Positions 16,634-26,393 of a stretch of 64,000 nucleotides of DNA are shown here, one piece after another. The stretch comes from an uncultured Niabella sp. Its GTDB lineage: Bacteria > Bacteroidota > Bacteroidia > Chitinophagales > Chitinophagaceae. A program made the translations under genes and the position numbers. Location of the stretch: positions 1 through 64,000 of the forward strand of contig CAKSQK010000007.1 of NCBI GenBank assembly GCA_934486785.1. The letters are read 5' to 3'. Below the pieces are notes generated by a model, which did not search any database, was not told the origin of the DNA, and was given only the letters and a program-made list of their open reading frames with translations. Each line of letters opens with the position of its first letter. Within the stretch, counting starts at the first letter, position 1.

Positions 16634-17671
16634 ATGAAGCAGCAAAACATTCGCCAGTTAAGCCTTGCAGGGCTTGAAGCGTATTTTTTAAGTATTGGCG
16701 ATAAAAAGTTCAGGGCCAGGCAGGTGTACGACTGGCTTTGGGTAAACCCTGTGCAAAGTTTTGATGCCATGACCAACCTTGGCAAAGCGCTGCGCGAAAA
16801 ACTGAAAGCCGATTTTACTTTTCCTTCACTTCAGGTAGAAACCGTACAGCACTCAGAAGACGGAACGATCAAATCGCGCTTTGTAACAACCGAGGGGTTT
16901 AAAACCGAAGGCGTTTTAATACCCACAGAAGACCGTAAAACCGCCTGCGTCAGCTCGCAGATAGGCTGCAGCCTGAGCTGTAAATTTTGCGCCACAGGCT
17001 ACCTGGAGCGCAAACGTAATTTGAATTTTGATGAGATTTTTGATGAAGTGGCGCTCATCAACAACCAGAGCTTACAGACCTATGGTACGAAACTGACCAA
17101 TATTGTTTTCATGGGCATGGGTGAGCCGTTGCTCAACTACAGTAATGTACTTAACGCCATTGAACGCATTACCTCCCCCGATGCACTGGGCATGAGCCCG
17201 CGCCGTATTACGGTTTCTACGGCAGGTGTGGCCAAACAGATCAAACAACTGGGCGATGATAAGGTAAAGTTCAAACTTGCACTGTCGCTGCATGCGGCCA
17301 ATGACCGCAAACGCAACGAGATCATGCCCATAAATGACAGCAATAATATTCAATCGTTGATCGAGGCGCTAAACTACTTTTATAAGCAAACCAAAAACGA
17401 GATCACGTTTGAATATATTTTGTTCAATAATTTTAACGACTCCCTGCAGGATGCCGATGAACTGATCAAAATTTACCGGCAGGTACCGGCAGACCTCATC
17501 AACCTGATTGAATACAACCCCATTGAGTTTGCAAGATTTACAAAACCTTCTGAAGAAAAAGTGCAGGCATTTATGCAATACCTGGAAAAACACCGGGTAA
17601 ACGCCCGCCTGCGCCGCAGCAGGGGTAAAGATATTGATGCCGCCTGTGGGCAACTGGCTAATAAAGGGTAG
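16634..17671 (+). CDS. rlmN: 23S rRNA (adenine-2503-C2)/tRNA methyltransferase
   Basis: The 345-residue protein has the N-terminal FRARQVYDWLW helical segment and the radical SAM cysteine motif GCSLSCKFC (Cys 112, 116 and 119). It also has the SAM-binding VFMGMGEPLLNY strand and the C-terminal DIDAACGQLA, whose Cys (about 339) forms the methyl-transfer intermediate. A second catalytic Cys is expected near the SVS/STAGV region. RlmN methylates A2503 of 23S rRNA and A37 of some tRNAs. It lacks features that would distinguish Cfr, the resistance paralogue. Confidence 0.95.
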   Translation: MKQQNIRQLSLAGLEAYFLSIGDKKFRARQVYDWLWVNPVQSFDAMTNLGKALREKLKADFTFPSLQVETVQHSEDGTIKSRFVTTEGFKTEGVLIPTEDRKTACVSSQIGCSLSCKFCATGYLERKRNLNFDEIFDEVALINNQSLQTYGTKLTNIVFMGMGEPLLNYSNVLNAIERITSPDALGMSPRRITVSTAGVAKQIKQLGDDKVKFKLALSLHAANDRKRNEIMPINDSNNIQSLIEALNYFYKQTKNEITFEYILFNNFNDSLQDADELIKIYRQVPADLINLIEYNPIEFARFTKPSEEKVQAFMQYLEKHRVNARLRRSRGKDIDAACGQLANKG

Positions 17672-17726
17672 ATGTAATCCTGGTTGTGTTTTAGTTTTTT
17701 TTACCGTAAATTAGATTTTCACTATT

Positions 17727-17806
17727 GCCTGAGGGTCGAATAAAAGGCTTTCACAAAAAAATCATATCTTCAACCCCAATTGCCAGCCTCAGGTCTGGCA
17801 TTTTTT
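17727..17806 (+). promoter_or_regulatory. Terminator/antiterminator-like leader of ppc
   Basis: TGCCAG (17781-17786) pairs with CTGGCA (17795-17800), with an inner CCT/AGG extension, and is followed by six Ts: an intrinsic terminator only 28 bases before the ppc start. GCCTGAGG (17727-17734) is complementary to CCTCAGGT (17787-17794, one G-U), which lies inside that terminator, so the two pairings exclude one another. This is the layout of a transcription attenuator. It could simply be the terminator of rlmN. Confidence 0.45.
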
Positions 17807-17833
17807 CAATAAAACAAACTCAAACCAGGCAAC

Positions 17834-20413
17834 ATGGATTTAGGTGAAAGCAGGGCGTTACAGCATTTTAAAAATGATGTTGGTACCAGGTTTCAATTAT
17901 ACAATAGTCTTTTTACCTCTTTGCCATTTCATAAGATAGAAAAGACGGGCATTCTTTTATCACTGCTCTCCAATATTTGCGAGGAAGGTTATGCCGCGGG
18001 TAAAAGCCCCGTAGAAATACTGGATGAATTTTTTGCAAGGCATACGGCGCTGGAAACCGATGATGAAAAAAAAGATATGCTTTTCAGGTTTGTGCAGTAC
18101 GTGGAGCGCCAGGTGGTATTGTTCGATGCACTGGAAGATGCTGCTTATAAAAAATTTCACGACCTGACAGGAACCGGAACCCTGAAACCGCTGATCGCCG
18201 ATGTGCTGCAAAACAACAAGGGAAAAGATTTAAAAAAAATACTGGAAAGCTTTTGCGTGAGGCTGGTGCTCACCGCCCACCCCACACAATTTTACCCCGG
18301 CCCGGTTTTGGGCATCATTCACGATCTTAGCCGGGCGCTGGTAAAAAATGATACCAGCGAGGTGAATATTTTGCTGCAGCAACTGGGCAAAACCCCTTTT
18401 CTTAAAAAGAAAAAACCCACTCCCTACGATGAAGCCATCAGCCTGGTATGGTACCTGGAAAATGTATTTTACGATGCCGCCGGCCGCATTATGGGCATGC
18501 TCAAAAACCAGTTCCCTGATGCGGTTTCTAAAGACAATCCCATTTTAAAAATGGGTTTTTGGCCCGGCGGCGACAGGGATGGAAACCCCTTTGTTACCAG
18601 CGAAATTACCATGCAGGTGGCCGATACGCTTCGCAGCAGCATCATCAAATGCTATTACCTGGAAGTGCGCAAGCTCAGGCGCAGGCTCACCTTTCCCCTG
18701 GTGGAAGAACTGTTGGCTGCGCTGGAAAATAAATTGTACGAAAACCTGTTCATTCCCGGCAGGCGCACCAATCTTACCGCTTCGGAGATCAACGACACGA
18801 TGTGCAAGATCAGGGAGCTGCTGATCGAAAACAACAATGGCCTTTTTGTAAACCTGGTAGATGGTTTTATTAATAAACTTGAAGTGTTTGGCATGCACTT
18901 CGCCTCGCTTGACGTGCGGCAGGACAGCAGTGTACATCGCAGCCTGTTTAAAAATATTGCTGCAACAGGCCAGGGCGTTTTACCTGCTGATTATGCCAGC
19001 CTTAGCGAAGATGCCAAAATACGTGCATTATTGCAGATCAGCAGCCAGGCAGAACTGCGGCTATTGGAAGACCCCGTGGAAAAAGACACACTGCAGGTAG
19101 CAAAAGTGGTCAAAATTATCCAGGCCAATAATGGGGAGCAGTGCTGCAACAGGTATATCATCAGCCAGTGCGCCAGCGCCGTAGATGTAATGGAAGTATA
19201 TGCCCTGTTTAAAGCAAATGCCATTGCCGAAGAAGAAATTACCATAGATATTGTGCCGCTTTTTGAAACAATTGATGATTTGCTGAACGCCGCCAAAGTG
19301 ATGCAAAAGCTTTATACCATAGATGCTTATAAAGCGCACCTGCAAAGGCGTGGCGGTAAGCAAACCATCATGCTGGGCTTTTCTGACGGTACAAAAGACG
19401 GTGGCTACCTGATGGCCAACTGGAGCATTTACAAGGCAAAGGCAGAGCTGACCAGCATTACCCGCCGGTATGGCTTTGAAGTGGTATTTTTTGATGGCCG
19501 CGGCGGGCCACCCTCGCGGGGCGGTGGCAAAACGCATAATTTTTATGCATCCATGGGGCGCAATATTTCCAACAAAGAAATTCAGCTTACCATACAGGGG
19601 CAAACCGTAAGCTCCAATTTTGGTATTATTGATGCCGCGCAATACAATATGGAGCAATTGCTGAACGCCGGCATATCCAACCAGTTGTTTGAAAGGCATG
19701 AACCGCTTACCGGCCGGCAGGAAGAATTGCTACAAGAACTATCTTCTTACGGGTTTGACGCTTATAAAAAATTAAAGGAGCACGAGCATCTTGGCGATTA
19801 TTTATTTGAGATAAGCCCACTGCGTTTTTACGCGCAAACCAATATTGCCAGCCGCCCGCTAAAGCGTGGCCAGCAAACAACAGCTAATTTAAAAGAAGTA
19901 AGGGCCATACCATTTGCAGGATCATGGAGCCAGATTAAACAGAATGTACCGGGATTTTACGGCGTGGGCAGCGCGCTTAAAAAAATGGAGTACATCGGCA
20001 AGTTTGAAGATGTAAAGAAGATGTACAAAGAATCTCTTTACCTTAAAACCTTGCTGGATAACTGCGAGATGGCGATGTCTAAATCCTATTTTCCCATTAC
20101 AGCATTCCTTTCTAAGGATGCAAAGTTTGGCGAACTCTATAATATGATTTATAATGAGTACAATCTTACCAAAGAATATTTGTTTAAGCTTTCAGGCAAT
20201 AAAACATTAATGGCAGATTACCCTACCGATAAACTTTCCATAAGAATGCGGGAAAGAATTGTATTGCCGCTGGTAACCATTCAGCAGTATGCCATTTCAA
20301 AAATAAGAGAGGCAGAAAAAGAAGACCGTGTTTCTGAATTTGTGAATATTTACGGAAAGCTCATCATGCGCTGTTCTTTCGGCATCATCAACGCGGGAAG
20401 AAACTCTGCATAA
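17834..20413 (+). CDS. ppc: Phosphoenolpyruvate carboxylase
   Basis: The 859-residue enzyme carries all three catalytic signatures: VLTAHPTQF with the essential His 149, GGDRDGNPFV (about 246-255) with the substrate Arg and Asp, and the glycine-rich FDGRGGPPSRGGG loop (about 556-568). It replenishes oxaloacetate from phosphoenolpyruvate and bicarbonate in the cytoplasm. The length is a little shorter than proteobacterial forms, mostly in the N-terminal part. Allosteric regulation is expected but the sites are not assigned. No terminator was seen downstream. The leader may hold an attenuator. Confidence 0.96.
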   Translation: MDLGESRALQHFKNDVGTRFQLYNSLFTSLPFHKIEKTGILLSLLSNICEEGYAAGKSPVEILDEFFARHTALETDDEKKDMLFRFVQYVERQVVLFDALEDAAYKKFHDLTGTGTLKPLIADVLQNNKGKDLKKILESFCVRLVLTAHPTQFYPGPVLGIIHDLSRALVKNDTSEVNILLQQLGKTPFLKKKKPTPYDEAISLVWYLENVFYDAAGRIMGMLKNQFPDAVSKDNPILKMGFWPGGDRDGNPFVTSEITMQVADTLRSSIIKCYYLEVRKLRRRLTFPLVEELLAALENKLYENLFIPGRRTNLTASEINDTMCKIRELLIENNNGLFVNLVDGFINKLEVFGMHFASLDVRQDSSVHRSLFKNIAATGQGVLPADYASLSEDAKIRALLQISSQAELRLLEDPVEKDTLQVAKVVKIIQANNGEQCCNRYIISQCASAVDVMEVYALFKANAIAEEEITIDIVPLFETIDDLLNAAKVMQKLYTIDAYKAHLQRRGGKQTIMLGFSDGTKDGGYLMANWSIYKAKAELTSITRRYGFEVVFFDGRGGPPSRGGGKTHNFYASMGRNISNKEIQLTIQGQTVSSNFGIIDAAQYNMEQLLNAGISNQLFERHEPLTGRQEELLQELSSYGFDAYKKLKEHEHLGDYLFEISPLRFYAQTNIASRPLKRGQQTTANLKEVRAIPFAGSWSQIKQNVPGFYGVGSALKKMEYIGKFEDVKKMYKESLYLKTLLDNCEMAMSKSYFPITAFLSKDAKFGELYNMIYNEYNLTKEYLFKLSGNKTLMADYPTDKLSIRMRERIVLPLVTIQQYAISKIREAEKEDRVSEFVNIYGKLIMRCSFGIINAGRNSA

Positions 20414-20433
20414 GCAATAATTACAGCAGTAGT

Positions 20434-20816
20434 TTATTCAAATCGAACATTGCCAAAGCTGGAGTTGACAACCACCATGCTTTTGCCGTTTCCGGCTCTG
20501 CCGGTATACAACCTGTCAAAGGTAGGGCCATATTTTTTCTCCCGGGTGGCGTCGTTTAGCGCTACATAAGTGCCTCCCAACGCTTTACCAATGCTTATCT
20601 TTACGTAAACTCGTCATTAAAATCAAGTGGCACAAGCAATTTCAGATCAGAGTAAAATGCATTAATGACCAGTGCATTAAGAGCATTGGTAAGGCCGAGT
20701 TGCAGTTTATAACAATATTCAAACGAATCTTTTAAATGCCCGGCACAGGCTTGCCTTTCTCCTTTACCACAGCGTTCTACCCGTTCGTCAATATGTATTT
20801 CTGTAGCCTGGAGCAA
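20434..20816 (-). pseudogene. Decayed gene, possible DUF4097-type C-terminal remnant
   Basis: Two minus-strand frames appear to join by a single-base shift near 20605. The upstream frame (20816 to 20601) ends in LKLLVPLDFNDEF. The downstream frame (about 20613 to 20434) runs YVKISIGKALGGTYVALND and closes with NSSFGNVRFE and a stop. Strands of the SSFGNVRF type at the extreme C-terminus are typical of DUF4097/putative auto-transporter adhesin proteins of Bacteroidota. There is no start codon context or conserved upstream sequence, so it looks like a truncated, frameshifted relic. Assignment is tentative. Confidence 0.4.
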
Positions 20817-21277
20817 AACGTATTGTACTGCTCTTAGTTTACTAATAGCAGAATTAAAGAAAATGTTACAGTTTTCTATTATTTTTTAAAGATTTACTCT
20901 AATTTCTTACTGCCGAATTTTGGGTACGCTTACATATATATGCGCTCAAAATGCATAATTCCATATATTTTTTACAATAACAGGGATAAATATTTACACG
21001 GCTGTTGCGTTAGAAGTAAAAATTGCGTCCCTACAATAAATAAACTTCGATAAAATTTTATTCAGGATTATTTATTTGTCTAGGGTGAAGAAGGAAGGTG
21101 GCGTTTTTCACAAGAGTGCATATTACTTCATTGGGCTTAATTAGAGGGATGATCAAGCAAGTATGTAGCACTTATCATAAAGAGAGATACTCTACAAAAT
21201 AAGCTATATAAAAACTACGAAAACATCTCAACCATGAAGTTTTATTGAGAGATTGTAAACCATTTAAAAAAATTGTC
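20817..21277. other. AT-rich intergenic stretch, nothing recognised
   Basis: The 461 bases between the decayed gene and the HExxH lipoprotein gene are AT-rich, with no open frame of note, no hairpin with a T-run and no consensus promoter box that I can support. It may be eroded coding DNA. Confidence 0.6.
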
Positions 21278-22924
21278 ATGAAACACTCATTTGTGCGCTT
21301 AACGATTATTATCCAAGCGTTGCTTATGATAATTAGTTGCCAAAAGTATTCTGATTTCAATTATGCCCCGGAAGAAGATATTAAACTGAACAATCAGGCA
21401 AAAATCTTCGTTAATAACCAATTCAAAAAACTTAACAATCCGTACTCTGTTGAAAATATGCTTAAAGCCTATGCTGTATTAAAAAATGAGCCTTACCAAA
21501 CGGCTAAAACCTCATCCGTAATAAAAACAACTCACTACTATGTCAAATTTTTTCCTAAAGATTCCGTAGAGCATGAAAGCCTTTTAGCTGATTCGACTTT
21601 AAATTTTTACCCCTATCCCCTTGATGTTGAATTTCCTGAAGAATACGATTTATCAGGTTATCGTGATCCTGATAATGAACCCTCTGAATATCCTCACTAT
21701 TATGTATCAATACCTGTTGGGAAAAAATTCCCAGATGTAAGGTACGAAATCCTCGAAAATTTATTTATACCTGATGAAAAGAAAATTGGGGAAATCAATA
21801 AGCCACTTTCTACCCTTGAGATTAATTTAAAAGGCTTTAATGTGGACGATTTGGTGAATAAATCAATGGAGCTCACCGGAAACGACAAAGAAATTGCAGA
21901 AAGCAGCAACATGGTATTGGCAAGATATATTCCATCTGGTAGAATTAGGGTTTACGATACCAGGCTTGGCCTTTTAATAGGATTGGAAGGAATAAGGATA
22001 GAGGCAAGACGCTGGTTTACTACACATGAAGGTTATACTAACAGTGATGGATATTATTCTCTAAATGGATCCTTCGATAGACCAGCAAATTATTCTATGT
22101 GGTATGCTACTGGTCAATTCTCAGTGCGACCTCATCTGGTAAGCACTACAATGATGTACAATGGCCCAAAGCAATCCGGCAATTGGAATTTAGACCTGAC
22201 TGGAGGGATGTACATGTTTGGAGCGCATATTTTCAGAGGCGCATACAGGTATTATTATAAAAATATTGGAGGCCTGTCAAGACCAGTTATTCCAGGGCCT
22301 AATAGGCAAATTTATATTGCTGTTGATGGTACTAAGAATTGGGCTGGAGAAAATTGGATAGCGTTTCCTGCGATAAGGATAGCGAGAAACTGGCCTGATG
22401 GAACAGAATACGGTTCAGATGTTGTATTTTCTGTTACTTGTCATGAGACAGCACATACTGCTCATGTAAACACAATGAATGCCTGGCAAATTCAATATTC
22501 CCAAGTTGCAAATATAATTCAGGAAAGCTGGTGTATAGGCGTACAATGGTTTCTCACCGGTATGGAATATAAAGAAAGAGGTATAAGTAATTATGGAGAT
22601 CCAAATTATTTTGCAGATAATAACCTTCGAAGACCACATATTTATGCTTATCAGTATTGGAGCAAAGCAATTGATGATAATGAATATACTCCATTATTTA
22701 TTGATTTAATGGACGATTATAATCAATTGGGACAAAGTTTTCCTCCCTACGCTGATGGCGTTGTAAATGATCAGGTTTTAAATTACTCACTCGCCTATAT
22801 TGAACAAAACTTTTTAAAATATGTGTATGGGCTTTCTTCTCTTACTGAGAAATTGAAACAATACAAACCTACTGGGTCTTCTGTCACAGATGCTCAAATT
22901 GATTCATTAATGAGTTTTTATTAA
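21278..22924 (+). CDS. Large lipoprotein with HExxH zinc-protease motif
   Basis: The product is 548 residues from ATG 21278 (the frame is open from 21245, but the lipoprotein signal starts here). It has lipobox IISC (Cys 20). A carboxypeptidase-regulatory-like segment follows near residues 222-260 (GRIRVYDTRLGLLIGLEG then SDGYYSLNG). A possible zincin core has VTCHETAHTAH (about 389-399), where H-E-x-x-H would bind zinc; a following His or Glu ligand is not certain. I know no named family. It may be a surface-exposed metalloprotease, or the motif may be chance. It is AT-rich with different codon use from ppc, beside decayed DNA, so probably acquired. The partner lipoprotein gene lies 15 bases downstream. 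Confidence 0.7.
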   Translation: MKHSFVRLTIIIQALLMIISCQKYSDFNYAPEEDIKLNNQAKIFVNNQFKKLNNPYSVENMLKAYAVLKNEPYQTAKTSSVIKTTHYYVKFFPKDSVEHESLLADSTLNFYPYPLDVEFPEEYDLSGYRDPDNEPSEYPHYYVSIPVGKKFPDVRYEILENLFIPDEKKIGEINKPLSTLEINLKGFNVDDLVNKSMELTGNDKEIAESSNMVLARYIPSGRIRVYDTRLGLLIGLEGIRIEARRWFTTHEGYTNSDGYYSLNGSFDRPANYSMWYATGQFSVRPHLVSTTMMYNGPKQSGNWNLDLTGGMYMFGAHIFRGAYRYYYKNIGGLSRPVIPGPNRQIYIAVDGTKNWAGENWIAFPAIRIARNWPDGTEYGSDVVFSVTCHETAHTAHVNTMNAWQIQYSQVANIIQESWCIGVQWFLTGMEYKERGISNYGDPNYFADNNLRRPHIYAYQYWSKAIDDNEYTPLFIDLMDDYNQLGQSFPPYADGVVNDQVLNYSLAYIEQNFLKYVYGLSSLTEKLKQYKPTGSSVTDAQIDSLMSFY

Positions 22925-22939
22925 TTTAAATATTACGCT

Positions 22940-23410
22940 ATGAAAAGTTTGTATTATCTAATTTTGTTGTTTATTACATCGCTACTTGGATGTATCAGGG
23001 ATCCTGTATTCCAGGAAAAAGCTTATATTGAAAATCAAACGGGGTATGATATTCAATTAGTAAAGTATGGTAAAAACTCCCCTTCATCATGGGATACCAT
23101 TCGCATGAAATCTAATGAAAAAAAAGAGGTGTATTCTGAAGGAGGAATGGGGAGGAAAAAGGATCCTAATACGAATACTTTTTCTCTTTGGAAAGGGCAA
23201 CCTGTAGATTCAGTTGTTGTAAGTTTTAATGAAAGCATAAAAGTAACTCACCTGGCTCAACAACATCAATTAACCAGTAGGAAAAATTTGATTTTTTATA
23301 ATGATGCGCGAAACGTTTTAAATCCCAAGAGTTATACGATGTCTTCATCCAACAATATATATACTATTAACTATATTTTTACGGTTCAGGATTACTTGAA
23401 TTCACAATAA
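22940..23410 (+). CDS. Small lipoprotein, partner of the HExxH protein
   Basis: The 156-residue product has a signal sequence and lipobox SLLGC (Cys 18). The mature protein has an early segment with ENQTGYDIQLVKY and later strands such as VDSVVVSFNESIKV and NIYTINYIFTV, suggesting an all-beta (possibly immunoglobulin-like) fold. I recognise no family. It starts 15 bases after the HExxH lipoprotein gene and is closed by a terminator, so the two form an operon. It could be an inhibitor, chaperone or substrate-binding partner of the putative protease, which is inference from context only. Confidence 0.65.
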   Translation: MKSLYYLILLFITSLLGCIRDPVFQEKAYIENQTGYDIQLVKYGKNSPSSWDTIRMKSNEKKEVYSEGGMGRKKDPNTNTFSLWKGQPVDSVVVSFNESIKVTHLAQQHQLTSRKNLIFYNDARNVLNPKSYTMSSSNNIYTINYIFTVQDYLNSQ

Positions 23411-23448
23411 GCATCACTTAATATTATCTGTAGTTGTCTAAAATAAAC

Positions 23449-23483
23449 AGAGGCTATTCAATTTGATTGGGCAGCCTCTTTTT
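23449..23483 (+). terminator. Intrinsic terminator of the two-lipoprotein operon
   Basis: AGAGGCT (23449-23455) pairs with AGCCTCT (23473-23479), with a long loop and a short T-run. Confidence 0.7.
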
Positions 23484-23534
23484 GGTATTTTAAACTCACC
23501 GAAATCAAACGGCGCTTACAAGCTAAAAGACAGG

Positions 23535-23756
23535 CTACAGGTAATACCAGGGATTTCTTTTAGAAGACTGGATAAAGTTTTTGATGTTTTTGGTAAAAAC
23601 CAGTATGATATACAGGATGACGGGCGAGCCCATTGTAACCACAGATATGTAAATAAAATATTGCCTGATGCGGGATGGTGCAATATTCAGCTTTTCGCCA
23701 ATGGAGGAGCAAACACCAAATGCGTTCCACTCTACAAAACTTCTTAACCGGTTCAT
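23535..23756 (-). CDS. PspC-domain small membrane protein
   Basis: The product is about 73 residues, reading from Met at 23756 (an upstream Met at 23768 would add four residues). The sequence MNRLRSFVEWNAFGVCSSIG, then IAPSRIRQYFIYISVVTMGSP, then a hydrophobic VILYIILVF helix and a basic tail ending KRNPWYYL, matches the short PspC proteins of Bacteroidota. PspC is an inner-membrane partner of phage-shock and envelope-stress systems. No pspA is nearby. The plus-strand frame over the same region is a shadow. Confidence 0.8.
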   Translation of the reverse strand: MNRLRSFVEWNAFGVCSSIGEKLNIAPSRIRQYFIYISVVTMGSPVILYIILVFTKNIKNFIQSSKRNPWYYL

Positions 23757-24056
23757 AAAGTATAACATTTCTATGCAAAAATATCAAAATTGTGAGATGT
23801 TCAAAAAAATAAAACTGGCATTTTGATTTTGACCAACCGCCATTAATTGAAAAAAATTTTGTTACCGCTTCATTGTAAAGTTATTGCACCCGGCATTTTG
23901 ATATGGGAGCGCCGCAATACCACCCTAAACTTTTCGTTTTATAAATAGTTATAATTATTAAGCAGGCGATTGGTAACTTTCACTGATGATAACCTGAAAA
24001 TTTCTGTAAATTCGCCACAATTGCAACATCATCAATCCAAATTTAAAAAATTCAAT
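23757..24056. other. 300-base spacer before aconitase
   Basis: This AT-rich divergent region must hold the promoters of the PspC gene and aconitase. I see no perfect TAnnTTTG box, terminator or convincing operator. An open frame entering from 23970 is not conserved-looking and is not counted as part of aconitase. Confidence 0.5.
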
Positions 24057-26333
24057 ATGGTATTTGATCTCGATTTGATTAAAAAGGTATACGCGGGATT
24101 TGAGGAAAAAATAAACGAGGCTAAAAAAATACTCAACCGGCCCATGACCTATGCCGAAAAAGTATTGTATGCCCACCTGAATCAGCCGGTTAGCAGCAAT
24201 TACGAAAGAGGTAAAGATTATGTAGATTTTTCACCCGACCGTGTGGCCATGCAGGATGCTACTGCGCAAATGGCTTTACTGCAGTTTATGCAGGCAGGCC
24301 GCGATAAAGTAGCGGTGCCCTCTACCGTGCACTGCGATCACCTGATCATTGCACAGGACGGTGCACAAAAAGACCTTGCCGTGGCAAATACCGACAGCAG
24401 AGAAGTTTTTGACTTCCTGTCTTCCGTTTCCAATAAATATGGCATTGGTTTTTGGAAACCTGGCGCAGGTATTATTCACCAGGTTGTGTTAGAAAATTAT
24501 GCCTTCCCCGGCGGTATGATGATAGGCACTGACAGCCACACCGTAAATGCCGGCGGCCTGGGTATGATTGCCATTGGCGTAGGCGGTGCCGATGCCTGCG
24601 ATGTAATGGCCGGTCTGCCATGGGAACTTAAAATGCCCAAACTGATTGGTGTGAAACTTACAGGCAAGCTGAATGGCTGGGCTGCCCCAAAAGATATTAT
24701 TTTAAAAGTGGCCGGCATTTTAACCGTAAAAGGCGGTACCGGTTGCATTGTGGAATATTTTGGCGAAGGCGCACAATCTATCAGCGCTACCGGAAAAGGC
24801 ACCATTTGTAACATGGGTGCAGAAGTGGGCGCTACCACGTCTATTTTTGCGTATGACGACAGTATGAGCCGCTACTTACGCGCCACCGGCCGCCAGGAAG
24901 TGGCTGAAATGGCAGACAATATCAAAAGCCATTTAACTGCCGATCCTGACGTATATTCAAATCCTCATGAATATTTTGACCAGGTAATTGAAATTGACCT
25001 GAATGACCTGGAACCCCATCTTAACGGACCTTTTACGCCAGACCTGGCAACACCAATCTCTAAAATAAAAGAAGTGGCCGCAGCAAACGAATGGCCTACA
25101 AAAGTTGAAGTAGGGCTGATCGGAAGCTGTACCAACTCTTCTTACGAAGACATCAGCCGCGCGGTTTCTCTGGCAAAACAAGTGGCTGATAAAAACCTAA
25201 AAACAAAAGCAGAGTTTACTATTACGCCAGGCTCTGAGCAGGTGCGTTATACCATTGAAAGAGACGGTTTTTTGGATACTTTTGATAAAATCGGCGCTAC
25301 GGTTTTTGCCAATGCCTGCGGCCCCTGCATCGGTATGTGGAACCGGGTTGGCGCTGAGAAAAAAGAAAAAAATACCATCGTACACTCGTTTAACAGAAAC
25401 TTTGCAAAGCGTGCCGATGGCAACCCCAATACTTACGCCTTTGTGGCTTCGCCGGAACTGGTAACAGCGCTGGCCATTGCCGGAGACCTGACCTTTAACC
25501 CTATTACAGATACGCTGGTAAATGAAAATGGTGAAATTGTAAGGCTGGATCCTCCTACCGGCGATGAACTGCCTACAAACGGTTTTGCTGTGGAAGATGC
25601 CGGCTACCAGGCCCCTGCCGAAGATGGCAGCAACGTGCAGGTGATCGTGAATCCTGAGAGCAACCGCCTGCAACTGCTGGAACCGTTTCCCGCATGGGAA
25701 GGCACCGATCTGAAAGGATTGAAACTCCTGATCAAAGCAAAAGGGAAATGCACTACCGACCATATTTCCATGGCAGGTCCGTGGTTGAGGTTCAGAGGCC
25801 ACTTAGATAACATTTCCAACAACCTGCTGATTGGCGCCGTAAACTATTTCAACGATAAAACAGATAACGTAAAAAATCAGCTAAAGGGCGAATACGGCCC
25901 TGTTCCGGCTACGCAACGCGCTTATAAAGCAGCTAATATCGGAACCATTGTAGTGGGTGATGAAAACTACGGAGAAGGATCCTCCCGTGAACATGCGGCC
26001 ATGGAGCCGCGCCACCTGGGCGTAAGAGCAGTGCTGGTGAAATCTTTTGCACGCATTCACGAAACCAACCTGAAAAAGCAGGGAATGCTGGCACTGATCT
26101 TTGCAGATAAAAATGATTACGATAAAATCCTGGAAGATGACAGCATTGACATTGTGGGCCTGACAGAGTTTGCTCCCAATAAGCCTTTAACGCTGGTGTT
26201 GCATCACGCAGACGGGACTTCTGAAAGCATTGAAGTAAACCACACTTATAATGCACAGCAAATTGAATGGTTTAAAGAAGGCGCTGCCCTGAATATTATA
26301 CGCAGGGATTTTGCTAAAACCGACCAGGCCTGA
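24057..26333 (+). CDS. acnA: Aconitate hydratase
   Basis: The product is 758 residues from ATG 24057, where the typical [20 protein letters not shown] start lies; a longer open frame begins at 23970 but is not conserved-looking. The iron-sulfur cluster ligands are seen as a HCDHL segment (near residue 90) followed by LIGSCTNSS (about 355) and [11 protein letters not shown] (about 418). The C-terminal swivel domain has [17 protein letters not shown] with the catalytic Ser and Arg. It interconverts citrate and isocitrate in the TCA cycle. Length and layout suit the mitochondrial-like aconitase common in Bacteroidota rather than AcnB. The symbol is by function. Confidence 0.93.
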   Translation: MVFDLDLIKKVYAGFEEKINEAKKILNRPMTYAEKVLYAHLNQPVSSNYERGKDYVDFSPDRVAMQDATAQMALLQFMQAGRDKVAVPSTVHCDHLIIAQDGAQKDLAVANTDSREVFDFLSSVSNKYGIGFWKPGAGIIHQVVLENYAFPGGMMIGTDSHTVNAGGLGMIAIGVGGADACDVMAGLPWELKMPKLIGVKLTGKLNGWAAPKDIILKVAGILTVKGGTGCIVEYFGEGAQSISATGKGTICNMGAEVGATTSIFAYDDSMSRYLRATGRQEVAEMADNIKSHLTADPDVYSNPHEYFDQVIEIDLNDLEPHLNGPFTPDLATPISKIKEVAAANEWPTKVEVGLIGSCTNSSYEDISRAVSLAKQVADKNLKTKAEFTITPGSEQVRYTIERDGFLDTFDKIGATVFANACGPCIGMWNRVGAEKKEKNTIVHSFNRNFAKRADGNPNTYAFVASPELVTALAIAGDLTFNPITDTLVNENGEIVRLDPPTGDELPTNGFAVEDAGYQAPAEDGSNVQVIVNPESNRLQLLEPFPAWEGTDLKGLKLLIKAKGKCTTDHISMAGPWLRFRGHLDNISNNLLIGAVNYFNDKTDNVKNQLKGEYGPVPATQRAYKAANIGTIVVGDENYGEGSSREHAAMEPRHLGVRAVLVKSFARIHETNLKKQGMLALIFADKNDYDKILEDDSIDIVGLTEFAPNKPLTLVLHHADGTSESIEVNHTYNAQQIEWFKEGAALNIIRRDFAKTDQA

Positions 26334-26356
26334 TAACTGGAAAATTAAATTTATAC

Positions 26357-26386
26357 AAAGCCGTTTCATAAAGAAGCGGCTTTTTT
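26357..26386 (+). terminator. Intrinsic terminator of aconitase gene
   Basis: An 11-base stem, AAAGCCGTTTC (26357-26367) with GAAGCGGCTTT (26373-26383, one G-U pair), has a five-base loop and six Ts. Confidence 0.9.
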
Positions 26387-26393
26387 CATTGTA

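Noticed and set aside
16634..17671. Cfr-type resistance methyltransferase
   Set aside because: It has the RlmN layout and stand-alone core-gene context; nothing points to Cfr.
23463..23747. A plus-strand protein over the PspC gene
   Set aside because: The minus strand gives a clear PspC-family protein; the plus-strand frame has no recognisable features and starts in a terminator.
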